A stretch of 64,000 nt of DNA, taken from the NCBI GenBank assembly GCA_963791145.1, contig CAWBRT010000006.1, forward strand, positions 62,001 through 126,000. Direction: 5' to 3'. A model generated the notes under the pieces. That model saw only the letters and a list, made by a program, of their open reading frames with translations, did not search any database and was not told the DNA's origin. Of the stretch, positions 24,730-34,092 are shown in pieces (positions within the stretch are counted from its first letter, which is position 1; each line of letters starts with the position of its first letter). The position numbers and the translations under genes were made by a program. Source of the DNA: CAWBRT01 sp963791145. GTDB taxonomy: Bacteria > Acidobacteriota > Terriglobia > Terriglobales > Acidobacteriaceae.

Positions 24730-27051
24730 ATGTACAAACGAATTGTTGTTCCGGTTCTGTTGCTCTCCACGCTGTTGGCCGCCGCTTCTGCTTGGGCCCA
24801 AGGCGAGAAGCCCGCGCAGTCTCCCTCAAGTTCCAATACCGCGAAAAAGAAGAAGTCTTCCGCCGGCAAGAAGCCTGCCGCCCACAGCTCTTCCAAGTCC
24901 AAACAGGCTGCCAGGAATCACCAGGCCCGCAAGAAGCAGCGGGTGAGCGCCGCCCGCGTGCGGCGCATGACGCGCGCCTTTGTCGCCTCGGCGACCTTGA
25001 AGCCGATGTCGCAGCAGTTGATCGAGGCGCGCACTACCACCGCCTACGCCGGGGTAGAGAACTACGCCCGCCAGCATCCGTCCAGCGATGCCGGGGCCAT
25101 GGCGTGGCTGGCGATCGGCTACGCGCGCATTCTCGACAAGCAATACGCCCAGGCAATTCCCGCGCTGGAGAAAGCCAAGCCGCACGCGGGAGAGCTGGCC
25201 GACTACGTTCGCTACTTCCAGGCGCTGGCTTATGGCGGAACCGGGCAGAGCGACAAAGTGGTCGCCACGCTGAAAGAGTTCGGCAAGGAATCGGAGGACT
25301 CGATCTTCCTGCGGGAGGTTACGGCGATTCAAGGCGAGGCCCTGGTCGCCTCCGGGCGTCCCGCCGAAGCCGTCGCCTATCTGGAGGCGCATCGCCTTCC
25401 GACCCGCGCCGACGTCGAACTGGCCCTTGCACATGCTTACTTAAAGACCGGGAATCAGACCAAGGCGACGGAGCTTCTGCGGCACCTGTACTTCACCATG
25501 CCGGTCAGCGCGGAAGCTGTCCAGGCCGGAGCCGAACTGTCTCTCCAGGGGTACAGTCTTTCGGCTAATTACGGAGAACTGAAAACGCGCGCGGAGCTGC
25601 TGGCGAAAGCGAAACGGTGGACGGACGCCGCGAACGACTATCGGCGGTTACTGGCTGTGGTTCCGAACGAGCAACGCGGCGACATGGAAGTGGCGCTCGG
25701 TAACGCTCTGCGTCGCAGCGGCAACGACCGCCAGGGGCGCGACCTGCTGCAACGGGCGCTGGTCAGCGGCGAGGCCAACGCGCTCAGGCTCTACAACCTG
25801 GTGGAAATCGCGCGCGCGGAGAACAATGACGGCGACCTGCTCAACTACTTGAGCCAGATGCGCCAGTCAGCCGCCACCAGCCCGTGGTTCCAGGAGGCGT
25901 TGATCTCGGCCGGCAACATGTACCTGCTGCGCAAGGATTACGATCGCGCCATCGATCACTTCCGCGAAGCGCATGAGCGCTTCCCGCAGGGTGCGCGCTC
26001 CGCTTACGCTCACTGGAAGGCCGCCTGGCTGAGCTATCGCCAGGGCCGCCTGGAGGAGGCCAAAAAGGAGTTCACGCAGCACGTGCAGACCTATCCGGAA
26101 TCCAACGAGGTCGCCGCCGCCGTCTATTGGCGGGGCCGGATAGCCGAGGAGCAAAACGATCCCGCTACCGCGCGCGCCTGGTACGCCAAGGTGGTGAGCC
26201 GCTACCGCAATTACTATTATGGGCAGTTGGCGCGCGTCCGCCTGGACCAGATCGGCGACTCGCCCGCCAGCCCCGAACCGCTGCTGGAACGCATCCCGTT
26301 GCTGCCGCGGCCCAGTGGGGCCTCCCAGCAGGTAGTGCCGCCGGTGGCCGAGCTGCGGGTGGAAAAAAGCAAGCTGCTGGAAAACGCCGGCCTGACGGAC
26401 TTCGCCATCAAGGAACTGCAGGCGGCCGAGGGCGGCAGGGGCGCCAACTGGGCGACCCTGGAGATCGCGCGCATCTACCGCGAGGGCGGGCAGGCGCACC
26501 GCGCTCTGCGCTTCATGAAATCGGCGGTGCCCAGCTATTTCGCCATCGATATTTCATCCCTGCCGCGGCCGTATTGGGATTACCTCTTCCCGCGGCCTTA
26601 CTGGATCGAGATGCGCCGCTTCGCCCTGGAGAACCAGCTCGATCCCTACCTGGTGGCGGCGCTCATCCGCCAGGAGTCGGAGTTCAATCCCGGCGCAGTC
26701 TCGCGCGCCAACGCTTATGGCTTGATGCAACTGCTGCCCGTCACGGGAAGAAAGACGGCCAAGGACCTGCACCTGCGCGGATTCCGCACCGAGAACCTGC
26801 TGGTTCCCAATACCAACCTGCAGCTCGGAACGCGCTACTTCAGCCAGATGCTGCAGCAGTACAGCGGCAAGACCGAGTACGCCCTGGCGGCCTACAACGC
26901 CGGCCCGCACCGGGTGGCGGCCTGGCTCGACGGCGGTAACTACCGCGACATCGCCGAGTTCGTCGAGTCGATTCCGTTTACCGAAACCCGCGAGTACGTG
27001 CAGGCGATCATACGCAACGCACAAATCTATCGCAGGCTCTATCCGCAGTAA
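24730..27051 (+). CDS. Soluble lytic murein transglycosylase (Slt-type)
   Basis: The 773-residue exported protein cleaves peptidoglycan glycan strands to 1,6-anhydromuropeptides. A signal peptide (YKRIVVPVLLLSTLLAAASA, cleavage after WAQ) is followed by a basic low-complexity stretch rich in Lys and Ser, a long superhelical TPR-like region (residues about 90-540), and a C-terminal SLT domain: YLVAALIRQESEFNPGAVS with catalytic Glu649, NAYGLMQLLPVTG, LGTRYFSQML and ALAAYNAGPHRVAAW. The layout matches Slt70. The ATG at 24730 is chosen because it gives a clean signal peptide. It is downstream of the GAF-like gene and convergent with lspA. Confidence 0.93.
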   Translation: MYKRIVVPVLLLSTLLAAASAWAQGEKPAQSPSSSNTAKKKKSSAGKKPAAHSSSKSKQAARNHQARKKQRVSAARVRRMTRAFVASATLKPMSQQLIEARTTTAYAGVENYARQHPSSDAGAMAWLAIGYARILDKQYAQAIPALEKAKPHAGELADYVRYFQALAYGGTGQSDKVVATLKEFGKESEDSIFLREVTAIQGEALVASGRPAEAVAYLEAHRLPTRADVELALAHAYLKTGNQTKATELLRHLYFTMPVSAEAVQAGAELSLQGYSLSANYGELKTRAELLAKAKRWTDAANDYRRLLAVVPNEQRGDMEVALGNALRRSGNDRQGRDLLQRALVSGEANALRLYNLVEIARAENNDGDLLNYLSQMRQSAATSPWFQEALISAGNMYLLRKDYDRAIDHFREAHERFPQGARSAYAHWKAAWLSYRQGRLEEAKKEFTQHVQTYPESNEVAAAVYWRGRIAEEQNDPATARAWYAKVVSRYRNYYYGQLARVRLDQIGDSPASPEPLLERIPLLPRPSGASQQVVPPVAELRVEKSKLLENAGLTDFAIKELQAAEGGRGANWATLEIARIYREGGQAHRALRFMKSAVPSYFAIDISSLPRPYWDYLFPRPYWIEMRRFALENQLDPYLVAALIRQESEFNPGAVSRANAYGLMQLLPVTGRKTAKDLHLRGFRTENLLVPNTNLQLGTRYFSQMLQQYSGKTEYALAAYNAGPHRVAAWLDGGNYRDIAEFVESIPFTETREYVQAIIRNAQIYRRLYPQ

Positions 27052-27059
27052 GGCGGTTT

Positions 27060-27143
27060 CACGTTTCAAAGGTTTCAAAGTTTCAGAGTTTCGTCGGTGC
27101 TTAGTATGAACCTTGAAACTTTGAAACCTTGAAACTTTGAAAC
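27060..27143. repeat. GTTTCAAAG / CTTTGAAAC inverted array between convergent genes
   Basis: The left arm (GTTTCAAAGGTTTCAAAG) and right arm (CTTGAAACTTTGAAACC and following) are inverted across a 30-base centre. It starts nine bases after the transglycosylase stop and ends six bases before the lspA stop, so it fills the whole spacer. Confidence 0.7.
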
Positions 27144-27148
27144 AATGC

Positions 27149-27652
27149 TTATGCCCCCTCCGCTGCCCGCGGTCTGGAGAACAGTATGTCAGCGATCAGT
27201 AAGATTGCCCCCACCACGATGGCGCTGTCGGCGACGTTGAAATCGGGCCAGGTGTAGGTGCCGATGTAGAAGTGCAGAAAGTCGATGACCCGTCCGCGGA
27301 TGATTCTGTCCCAGAAGTTTCCCGCCGCTCCGCCGAGAATGAGCGAAAGTCCTATCGACGTCGTGTTGAGCGCGTAGCTCGACTTCCACAGCAGATAACA
27401 GATGACCGCCATGGCCGCCAGCGACAGCGCGATCAGCACAGAGGTCTTCCAGGCCGACGGCGATTCGGCAAACAGCCCGAACGCCGCTCCGCGATTCTCC
27501 ACGTGGGTGATGCGGAACAGCCCGGGAATGACCTGAATGCCGAAGCCATTCAGCGGCACGCTATGTCCAATCCACCACTTGCTGAGGCGGTCAAGCACGA
27601 CCACCAGGGCGGCGATCAGGAACTGGTGCAGATGAAACAGCCGCGTGCTCAC
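27149..27652 (-). CDS. lspA: Signal peptidase II (prolipoprotein signal peptidase)
   Basis: The 167-residue inner-membrane aspartyl protease removes signal peptides from prolipoproteins. The family blocks are present: LDRLSKWWI near the start, HVENRGAAFGLF, GLSLILGGAAGNFWDRIIRG with one catalytic Asp, and VIDFLHFYIGTYTWPDFNVADSAIVVG with the second. Four transmembrane segments are visible. The start is GTG 27652, which overlaps the ileS stop as GTGA; the longer upstream frame is ileS sequence and is rejected. Linkage with ileS is widely conserved in bacteria. The substrate lipoproteins include the Tat-exported phosphoesterase at 6.5 kb. Confidence 0.93.
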   Translation of the reverse strand: MSTRLFHLHQFLIAALVVVLDRLSKWWIGHSVPLNGFGIQVIPGLFRITHVENRGAAFGLFAESPSAWKTSVLIALSLAAMAVICYLLWKSSYALNTTSIGLSLILGGAAGNFWDRIIRGRVIDFLHFYIGTYTWPDFNVADSAIVVGAILLIADILFSRPRAAEGA

Positions 27653-30544
27653 GGCGCCGCTCCCGCGCCTTCCGCCCCTTGCGGGCCTCTTTCTTTTTCG
27701 ATCACCTTCAGGTTGGCGGAGCAACGTTCGCAAACCGTGGGATAGCTCTTGTCTTCGCCGACGTGGATTGAATAATTCCAGCAGCGTTCGCACTTCTGGC
27801 CGGCAGCGCGACGCACTTCCACGCGCACGCCTGATGCGGGACCCTCGGCCGTCGCCGCCTTTCGTTGGCCTCGGCCTGTTGCAGCACGACCGAAGAGACC
27901 ACGAACAGCTCCCTGAGGTAGGCGCGGTTGCGCTCCAGCAAGCGGAAAGATTCTGCCGGAGCGGTAATCGCCAGCTCGGCCTCCAGTTCGCTGTTGATGA
28001 GCTTGGCGTTGCGCGCCTGCTCGATGGCCTTGTTCACTTCCTCGCGGATCGCCAGCAGCGCTTCCCAATCGGCACGCGTGGCCGCCGCCGCATCGCGGTC
28101 CTTGATCTCGCCGGTAACGTCGTGATCGTTGGGGAAGAGCGTCATGTGCACGCTCTCCGGACGCGAGCGCAGGGCCGGCAGAAAGCGCCAGACTTCGTCG
28201 CCGATAAAGCTCATGATCGGCGCTACCAGCCGCGCCATGGCTTCGGCGATGCGCCACATCGCGCTCTGCGCCGAGCGGCGCTGGCGTGAGCTGCGCGGGA
28301 AGGTGTACAGCCGGTCCTTCAGCACCGCCATGTAGAGCGCGCTCAGGTCCACCACCGCAGAACTGCACCAGCCGCTGGTAGATGCGGTGGAACTGCATCT
28401 CGTCGTACCACTGGCGGAGCTCGCGGGCGAACTCGGCGGTGCGCAGCAGCAGAAACCGGTCCAGCGGCTCCATCTGGTCAAACGGCACCAGGTCGCGCAG
28501 GGGATCGAAGCCGTCGAGGTTGCCGAGCAGGTAGCGGAAGGTGTTGCGGATCTTGCGGTAGTTTTCCGCCACGCGCTGCACCAGGTTTTCCGAGGCGCGC
28601 ACGTCTTCGCGGAAGTCCACCGAGGCCACCCACAGGCGGACGACCTCCGCGCCCAGGCGCTTGCAGATGTCGACCGGATCGACCACGTTGCCGAGCGACT
28701 TGGACATGGCTCGCCCCTGCTCGTCGAGCGTCCAGCCATTGGTGACAACGCCGCGATAGGGCGCATGGCCGTGCAGCCCGACGGCGCACAGCAGGGAAGA
28801 GTGGAACCAGCCGCGATGCTGATCGCCGCCTTCGAGATACAGATCGGAGGGCCAGGGCAGATCGGGGGAATGGCCGAGCACTGCCGCCTGGCTCGAGCCC
28901 GGACTCAAACCACACATCGATGATGTCCATCTCCTGCTTGAACGACGTGCCGCCGCACTTGGCGCACTTGGTTCCGGCGGGCAGAATCTCCTCCGGCTTG
29001 CGGCGGTACCAGGAATCGGCGCCTTCGCGCGCGAACAGATCGATGACGGCGCGATTGGCGGCCTTCGATTTCAACACCTCGCCGCAGCCCTGGCAGAAGA
29101 ACACGGCAATGGGCACTCCCCACACCCTTTGCCGCGAGATGCACCAGTCGGGACGGGTGGCGATCATATTGGAGATGCGCTCCTCGCCCCAGGCAGGGTC
29201 CCACTTCACTTTGCTGATCTCGTCCAGTGCGACTGAGCGCAGCGTCCCCGGCTTGCTAGCGCCGTTGACCTTGCCTTCCATCGAGATGAACCACTGCTCG
29301 GTGGCGCGGAAGATCACCGGGTTGTGGCAGCGCCAGCAATGCGGATACGAGTGCTCGATATTCTCGCGATGCAGAAGTGCGCCGCGTTTCTTCAGCAGCT
29401 CAATGACCGGCTCATTGGCCTTGAAGACCGTCAGGCCGTCGTACTCGGGCAGGCCGTTGCGCAGCCGCCCGCTCTCGTCGACGTTGCAAGTCTGGTCGAT
29501 GCCGTATTCCACGCCGGTATAGAAGTCGTCCGCGCCGTGGGAAGGAGCGGTGTGCACCGCGCCGGTGCCCTGGTCCATGGTCACGTAATCGGCCAGCACC
29601 CCGAGGATGGAGCGCTCCAGGAAGGGATGGGCGAAGGTTGAGCGTTCCAGCTTGGAGCCGGGCATGCTGGCGATGACGCGCGTCTCGCCCAATTCGCACT
29701 TGCGCGCCGTTTCCTCAGCCAGCTTCCGGGCGACGATGTAGGTCCACTCGCCGGCTGCGAGCGCGACGTACTCTTCGCTCGGATGGAAAGCCACCGCCAT
29801 GGAGGCGGGCAGCGTCCAGGGAGTAGTCGTCCAGATGATGGTCGCTACCTTTTTGCCGGCCAGCGCGGCGTCGAGTGCCGCCGGGTCGCTGGTGAGCGGA
29901 TAGCGCACCCAGATACTCGGGCTGGTGTGATCGCCGTACTCGACCTCGGCCTCGGCCAGCGCGGTCTCGTCGTGAATGCACCAGTAGACCGGCTTCAGGC
30001 CCTTGTAGACCATGTCCTTCTCGAAGAAGGCGTAGAAGTTCTCGATGACGTGCGACTCGTACTGCGGGTTCATCGTCACGTACGGCTCTTCCCACTCCCC
30101 GAAGACGCCCAGCCGTTTGAACTGCTCGCGCTGCAGGTTGAGATATTTTTCCGCGTACTTGCGGCAGGCCTCGCGCACCTGCAGCGGGTCCATCTCCAGC
30201 TTCTTGCGCCCCAGCGACTCGTCGACCTTGATCTCGATGGGCAGGCCGTGGCAGTCCCACCCGGGAACGTAAGGCGAATCGAATCCCGCCATGCTGCGGG
30301 ACTTGACGATGAAGTCCTTCAGGCACTTGTTCAGCGCGTGCCCGAGGTGGATAGGGCCGTTGGCGTAAGGGGGGCCGTCATGCAAGACGTAGATGGGCGA
30401 GCCATGCCGCGATTCTCGAATCTTGTCGTAGATGCGGACCTTCTCCCAATGGGCGAGCATCTTGGGCTCGTTCTGCGGCAGGTTGGCCTTCATCGGGAAG
30501 TCGGTCTTGGGCAGGTTGAGGGTCGATTTGAGGTCCAAAGGCAC
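27649..30544 (-). CDS. ileS: Isoleucyl-tRNA synthetase, interrupted by three indels
   Basis: Charges tRNA-Ile. The HIGH-type motif PYANGPIHLGHALNK is near residue 57, the editing domain motifs (TTPWTLPA, TGAVHTAPSHG) follow, then CISRQRVWGVPI and the KMSKS loop AMSKSLGN. The C-terminal zinc finger CERCWNYS with CERC is intact. The frame is broken at three places: near 28896 (one extra base after DVWFESG), near 28350 and near 27850. Full family sequence can be followed through all three by switching frames. As a single-copy essential gene it should be functional, so sequence error is likely. The start is GTG 30544 with AAAGGA upstream, and it overlaps lspA by four bases. Confidence 0.93.
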
Positions 30545-30554
30545 TCCGGTCCTT

Positions 30555-30646
30555 TCTAGAGCAATTGCAGGTTGGTATACCCTGACGAATCACCGCCGGG
30601 CAAATACAGCCCGGCTTCCACCGAAGTACACCTTCCGCGACTCCGG
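30555..30646 (+). repeat. CTAGAGCGG element, copy 2
   Basis: Starts TTCTAGAGCAATTGCAGG and ends ACCTTCCGCGACTCCGG, with the hairpin GCCGGGC-AAATACA-GCCCGGC inside. Block order matches copy 1 at 13816. It lies just upstream of ileS. Confidence 0.65.
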
Positions 30647-31268
30647 TCTCGTTCGCCGGGCTGCAGCTCCGTCGCAAGAGCGATGGCCCGTGTCGGTACG
30701 CCCGCCGGCGTAGCGCCGGGACGGGGTTGCTGGCCCGGTGAATTCCTCAGCCGTTTTACGGGATAAGAGCTCTCGCCAGCCCTCGCTACATCATTCTCAA
30801 CAACCTTTCATTATAGGTGCCCGTCGGCGAGAGGCCAAACCGGGGAGGCACAGGGATTTCCCCCTCGCATCCCCGTTTTCCAAATCGTCACCCGAAGAGG
30901 CGCAGCTTTTTCCCGGGTTCGGGGTTGCAATCAGCAGGGTCTTGCCTGGGCGATGCCGGGTGCCCGAGCCCGCTCAGACAGCCGCAAACACGAGCAAAAA
31001 TTTCATGAATTACGGCCCCCCAAGGTGACCGGCTGGAGAAGGCAGCATCTAACTCCTGGAACCGAAATGCGCAACGTAAGTCCGCTGCGGCAGGTCGGAT
31101 GCAATCAGTAACTGCAATCAGCAGCAGGGAAAAGCGCGTCCAAAGACAAAGCAACTTAGCAACTGAGACGCACATCTCAAGCGTGGAGCAGCGGCTCCGG
31201 TTTTCCACCCGGCAACGGTGAAAGCGGCCTTGGACGGGTACCCGGAGAGAAGGACCGGGACGAGCATT
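30647..31268. other. Intergenic region between ileS and tonB
   Basis: About 620 bases between divergent ileS and tonB genes. I see no gene and no further repeat family member. The promoters of both genes should lie here. Confidence 0.5.
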
Positions 31269-32276
31269 ATGGCGCAAGAAGTGGTTACTACGCCTAGGGA
31301 AGTTGGGCCCATGTTGGACCTTCTACCTAAGGGAAGTTTTGATCAATCGCTTTGGGCATCCCTCTGGAGCAACTTCAGGGAGAGGTTCTTCCCGGAGAAG
31401 TTGCCGCCTCTGCACCTGACCTCGCGCCCGGTTAAAGTCCGCGAAATCTGGGGCGATTACAACTACAAGAAATACGGAACGTGGCTGTCCGTCCTGCTGC
31501 ACGGTGCGGCCATAGGTGGCTTGATCGCTCTGACCATCCTGGGCGCACGCGTCGTTACCCCGGTGGAAGAGCATCAGACGGTCACGCTCATCGCGCCTCC
31601 CGTTTCCGATTATCAGCCCCCGCTCTCACCCAAGAAGATCGACACCATCGGCGGTGGCGGCGGTGGCGGCGAGCACGCCAAGACTCCGGCGCCCAAGGGA
31701 AAACTGCCGAAACATACCATGGAGCAGCTGGCTCCGCCGGCAATCGTAGTCCGCAATGATCATCCCAAGCTTGCGGTCGAGCCGACGGTGGTGATTCCGC
31801 CGCAGGTGCACATGCCGACCATGAGCGCTGCGCTCAGCCTGGGCGATCCCAAGGCGATCATCCCCTCCGGACCGGTTTCCAACGGCACCGGATCGGGTGG
31901 CGGCATCGGTTCGGGCAGCGGCGGCGGTGTCGGTGTAGGCGCGGGACCGGGTGTAGGCGCGGGGCGCGGCGGCGGCGTGGGTGGCGGCATCTTCCGCGTA
32001 GGCGGCGGAGTTTCCGCTCCTCGGGCGCTCGATACCCCGGACCCCGAGTACTCCGAAGAAGCGCGTAAAGCCAAGTACCAGGGCACGGTGGTCTTGTGGC
32101 TGATCGTGGACGCCAGCGGGCACCCGCAGCAGATCAAAGTGGCGCGTCGCCTCGGCATGGGCCTGGATGAGAAGGCCGTCGAGGCGGTCCGCAAATGGAA
32201 ATTCGAGCCGGCCAAGAAGGATGGTAACCCGGTGGCCGTGCAGATTAACGTCGAAGTCAACTTCCGCTTGTACTGA
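31269..32276 (+). CDS. tonB: TonB family energy transducer
   Basis: The 335-residue protein couples the inner-membrane proton gradient to outer-membrane TonB-dependent receptors. It has a cytoplasmic N-terminal part of about 75 residues, one transmembrane helix (LSVLLHGAAIGGLIALTILGA), a periplasmic linker with a Gly-rich tract at residues about 215-255 instead of the usual Pro/Lys repeat, and a C-terminal TonB domain: PDPEYSEEARKAKYQGTVVLWLIVDASGHPQQIKV, then GLDEKAVEAVRKWKFEPAKKDG. The start is the ATG at 31269; an upstream GTG at 31218 is possible. No exbB/exbD is adjacent. A strong terminator follows. Confidence 0.9.
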   Translation: MAQEVVTTPREVGPMLDLLPKGSFDQSLWASLWSNFRERFFPEKLPPLHLTSRPVKVREIWGDYNYKKYGTWLSVLLHGAAIGGLIALTILGARVVTPVEEHQTVTLIAPPVSDYQPPLSPKKIDTIGGGGGGGEHAKTPAPKGKLPKHTMEQLAPPAIVVRNDHPKLAVEPTVVIPPQVHMPTMSAALSLGDPKAIIPSGPVSNGTGSGGGIGSGSGGGVGVGAGPGVGAGRGGGVGGGIFRVGGGVSAPRALDTPDPEYSEEARKAKYQGTVVLWLIVDASGHPQQIKVARRLGMGLDEKAVEAVRKWKFEPAKKDGNPVAVQINVEVNFRLY

Positions 32277-32367
32277 GCGGCCGGCAAGCGCAACAACTGC
32301 GTCTTGCGGGAACAGGTTTCCGGTAGTTTTTGTTTGCGCCAAACTGACGCGGATTGGCCGGAATGAA

Positions 32368-32395
32368 GGGAGAAGCAAACCTGCTTCTCCCTTTT
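32368..32395 (+). terminator. Rho-independent terminator after tonB
   Basis: Perfect 10-bp stem GGGAGAAGCA / TGCTTCTCCC, AACC loop, then TTTT. Confidence 0.88.
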
Positions 32396-32564
32396 GTGTT
32401 ATGCCCCCCGCCTAACCGCTGCGCGTCTCTTCTGCTCCTGGCAATAAACTCCAGGTTGTATTAACAACTATCAGTCAATTACTCCCGAGTTGTCATGCTG
32501 AGCGCCTCCGTTGCGCGAAGCATCCCTCGCAACATCCCAACCAGTGCCGCTGGGAGCTTTTCTA

Positions 32565-32700
32565 TAGAACCTGCTTCATAACCGATTCTTTGAAAGGGCA
32601 TGGCTTTAGCCATGCCGTGCCAGGCCAGTAATGATGCGGGCTTTAGCCCCTGAGGGAACTAGCTGTTCTCGCGATTATAGATTTTTAAAACACGCTCTAG
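32565..32700 (+). repeat. TAGAACTGGTTG element, divergent copy
   Basis: Starts TAGAACCTGCTTCATAA, then TTTGAAAGGGCATGGCTTTAG and GCGGGCTTTAGCCCCTGAGG as in the copy at 13909, and ends at CGCTCTAG. Length 136 against 134 bp. The ends have diverged more than the core. Confidence 0.65.
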
Positions 32701-32793
32701 CACCGCCCGGTCCCGGAAGCGCGTAAGGGCCGGCATCCCCAAATCGGCTCATCTTTACGCTTGCACAGGGCGAAATCTGCTACCTTAAACTCG

Positions 32794-34092
32794 ATGGCAG
32801 CACCAGACCAGGCATGTGCGGTTTGCGGCGGGCCGCTTGACGCAGCCGGGTGTTGTCCTCGCTGTGCCACGGGCAACGGCGCCCTGCTGAAGAAGCACAA
32901 GCCTGCCATCCCGGTTCTCGTCCTGGTGCTGATCCTCGGCTTCAGCTTCACGCGGATGGTGGTGCAGTGGTACCAGGAGCGGCAACAGTTGCTGGCGGCC
33001 AGGTGGTATCAGCGCGGCGTCACCGCGCTGAAAAGCTCGCAGCCTGCCCGCTCCGTCGAGGACTTCGAGACGGCGCTGGTCTACGCCGGGCAGGACGGCT
33101 ATGAATACAGTTTCAAGCTGGCGGAATCCCTGACCCAGGCGCGACGCCTCAAGGAAGCGCGTTCGCGCCTGCTGAACCTGCGCGATGAGCGTCCCAGCGA
33201 TGCGCGCGTGAATCTGGCGCTGGCGCGGGTGGCCGTCATGGCCGGCAATATGGACGATGCGTTCCGTTACTACCATGGCGCCATCGAAGGCATCTGGAGC
33301 GCGCAGGTGAGCACGGCGACGGCGGCGGCGCCGGCGATCACCGCAGTCGCGCTTGACGGGATGAAGGAACGCATGAACACCCGCTTCGAATTGGCTGAGG
33401 CGCTGATAGCCAACCACCGCAGCGCCGAGGCGGAAGCGGAATTGAACGCATTGGCCGCTGACCTTCCGCCCAGCGCCGGCGCCCACGCGCGGCTGGGACA
33501 GGCGTTCCTGAAGGCGAACGATGCGCGACGCGCCCTGGCGGAATTTCAGAAGGCCAGGCAACTGGACCGCTCATTTGCCCCGGCAGAGGCAGGAGCGGGA
33601 GAGGCGAGCTTCCAGCTCGGTGAGTTCGCGGCCGCCCGCCGGAATCTTCTCGAGGCCGTGCGCTTGAATGACCGGGACGAAGAAGTGCGGCACTTGCTCG
33701 TCACCACGGAGCAAGTGCTCGCGGCCGATCCCTTCTCGCCCGGCGTCAAAGCGGCCGAACGCGCGCGCCGCACGGTCGCGGCCTATGAGGCGGCGGTAGA
33801 TCGCCTCAATGCCTGCGCGCTGGCGCATCCTGATGGCGCCTCCAACTACCCCGGCAAGGGCGCTTCGCACGCCGCCGTGGACCCGCACTCGCTGGCCGCG
33901 CTCCAGAGTTGGGCCGCGGAGTTGAAGCCTTACGCCAACGTGCGCCGCCTGCGCGGACGCGATGATTACGTGGAGAACATGTTGCGCTTCGTCTTCGCCA
34001 CCGAAGAGGCAGCCTCCCGCGCTTGCGGACCGCCCGCCGGCCTCAACGCCACCATGGCTGCCATCGGCCGGCGCCGCTGGAGGAGCGAGTAA
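32794..34092 (+). CDS. Membrane-anchored TPR protein with N-terminal zinc ribbon
   Basis: The 432-residue protein starts with two CxxC pairs (CAVCGGPL and CCPRC, residues about 9-25), probably a zinc ribbon, followed by one transmembrane helix (IPVLVLVLILGFSFTRMVV) and a long helical tetratricopeptide region (residues about 75-330, for example AFLKANDARRALAEFQKARQL). The C-terminal part has no recognised fold. The TPR region is predicted to be outside the cytoplasm and to mediate protein contacts; the role is unknown. The ATG at 32794 is chosen because the zinc ribbon begins there. The ClC channel gene starts immediately after the stop codon, so they form an operon. Confidence 0.78.
   Translation: MAAPDQACAVCGGPLDAAGCCPRCATGNGALLKKHKPAIPVLVLVLILGFSFTRMVVQWYQERQQLLAARWYQRGVTALKSSQPARSVEDFETALVYAGQDGYEYSFKLAESLTQARRLKEARSRLLNLRDERPSDARVNLALARVAVMAGNMDDAFRYYHGAIEGIWSAQVSTATAAAPAITAVALDGMKERMNTRFELAEALIANHRSAEAEAELNALAADLPPSAGAHARLGQAFLKANDARRALAEFQKARQLDRSFAPAEAGAGEASFQLGEFAAARRNLLEAVRLNDRDEEVRHLLVTTEQVLAADPFSPGVKAAERARRTVAAYEAAVDRLNACALAHPDGASNYPGKGASHAAVDPHSLAALQSWAAELKPYANVRRLRGRDDYVENMLRFVFATEEAASRACGPPAGLNATMAAIGRRRWRSE

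Noticed and set aside
30545..31268. Possible T-box or other leader RNA upstream of ileS
   Set aside because: No T-box sequence or specifier stem-loop could be found; the only structure is a dispersed repeat element.
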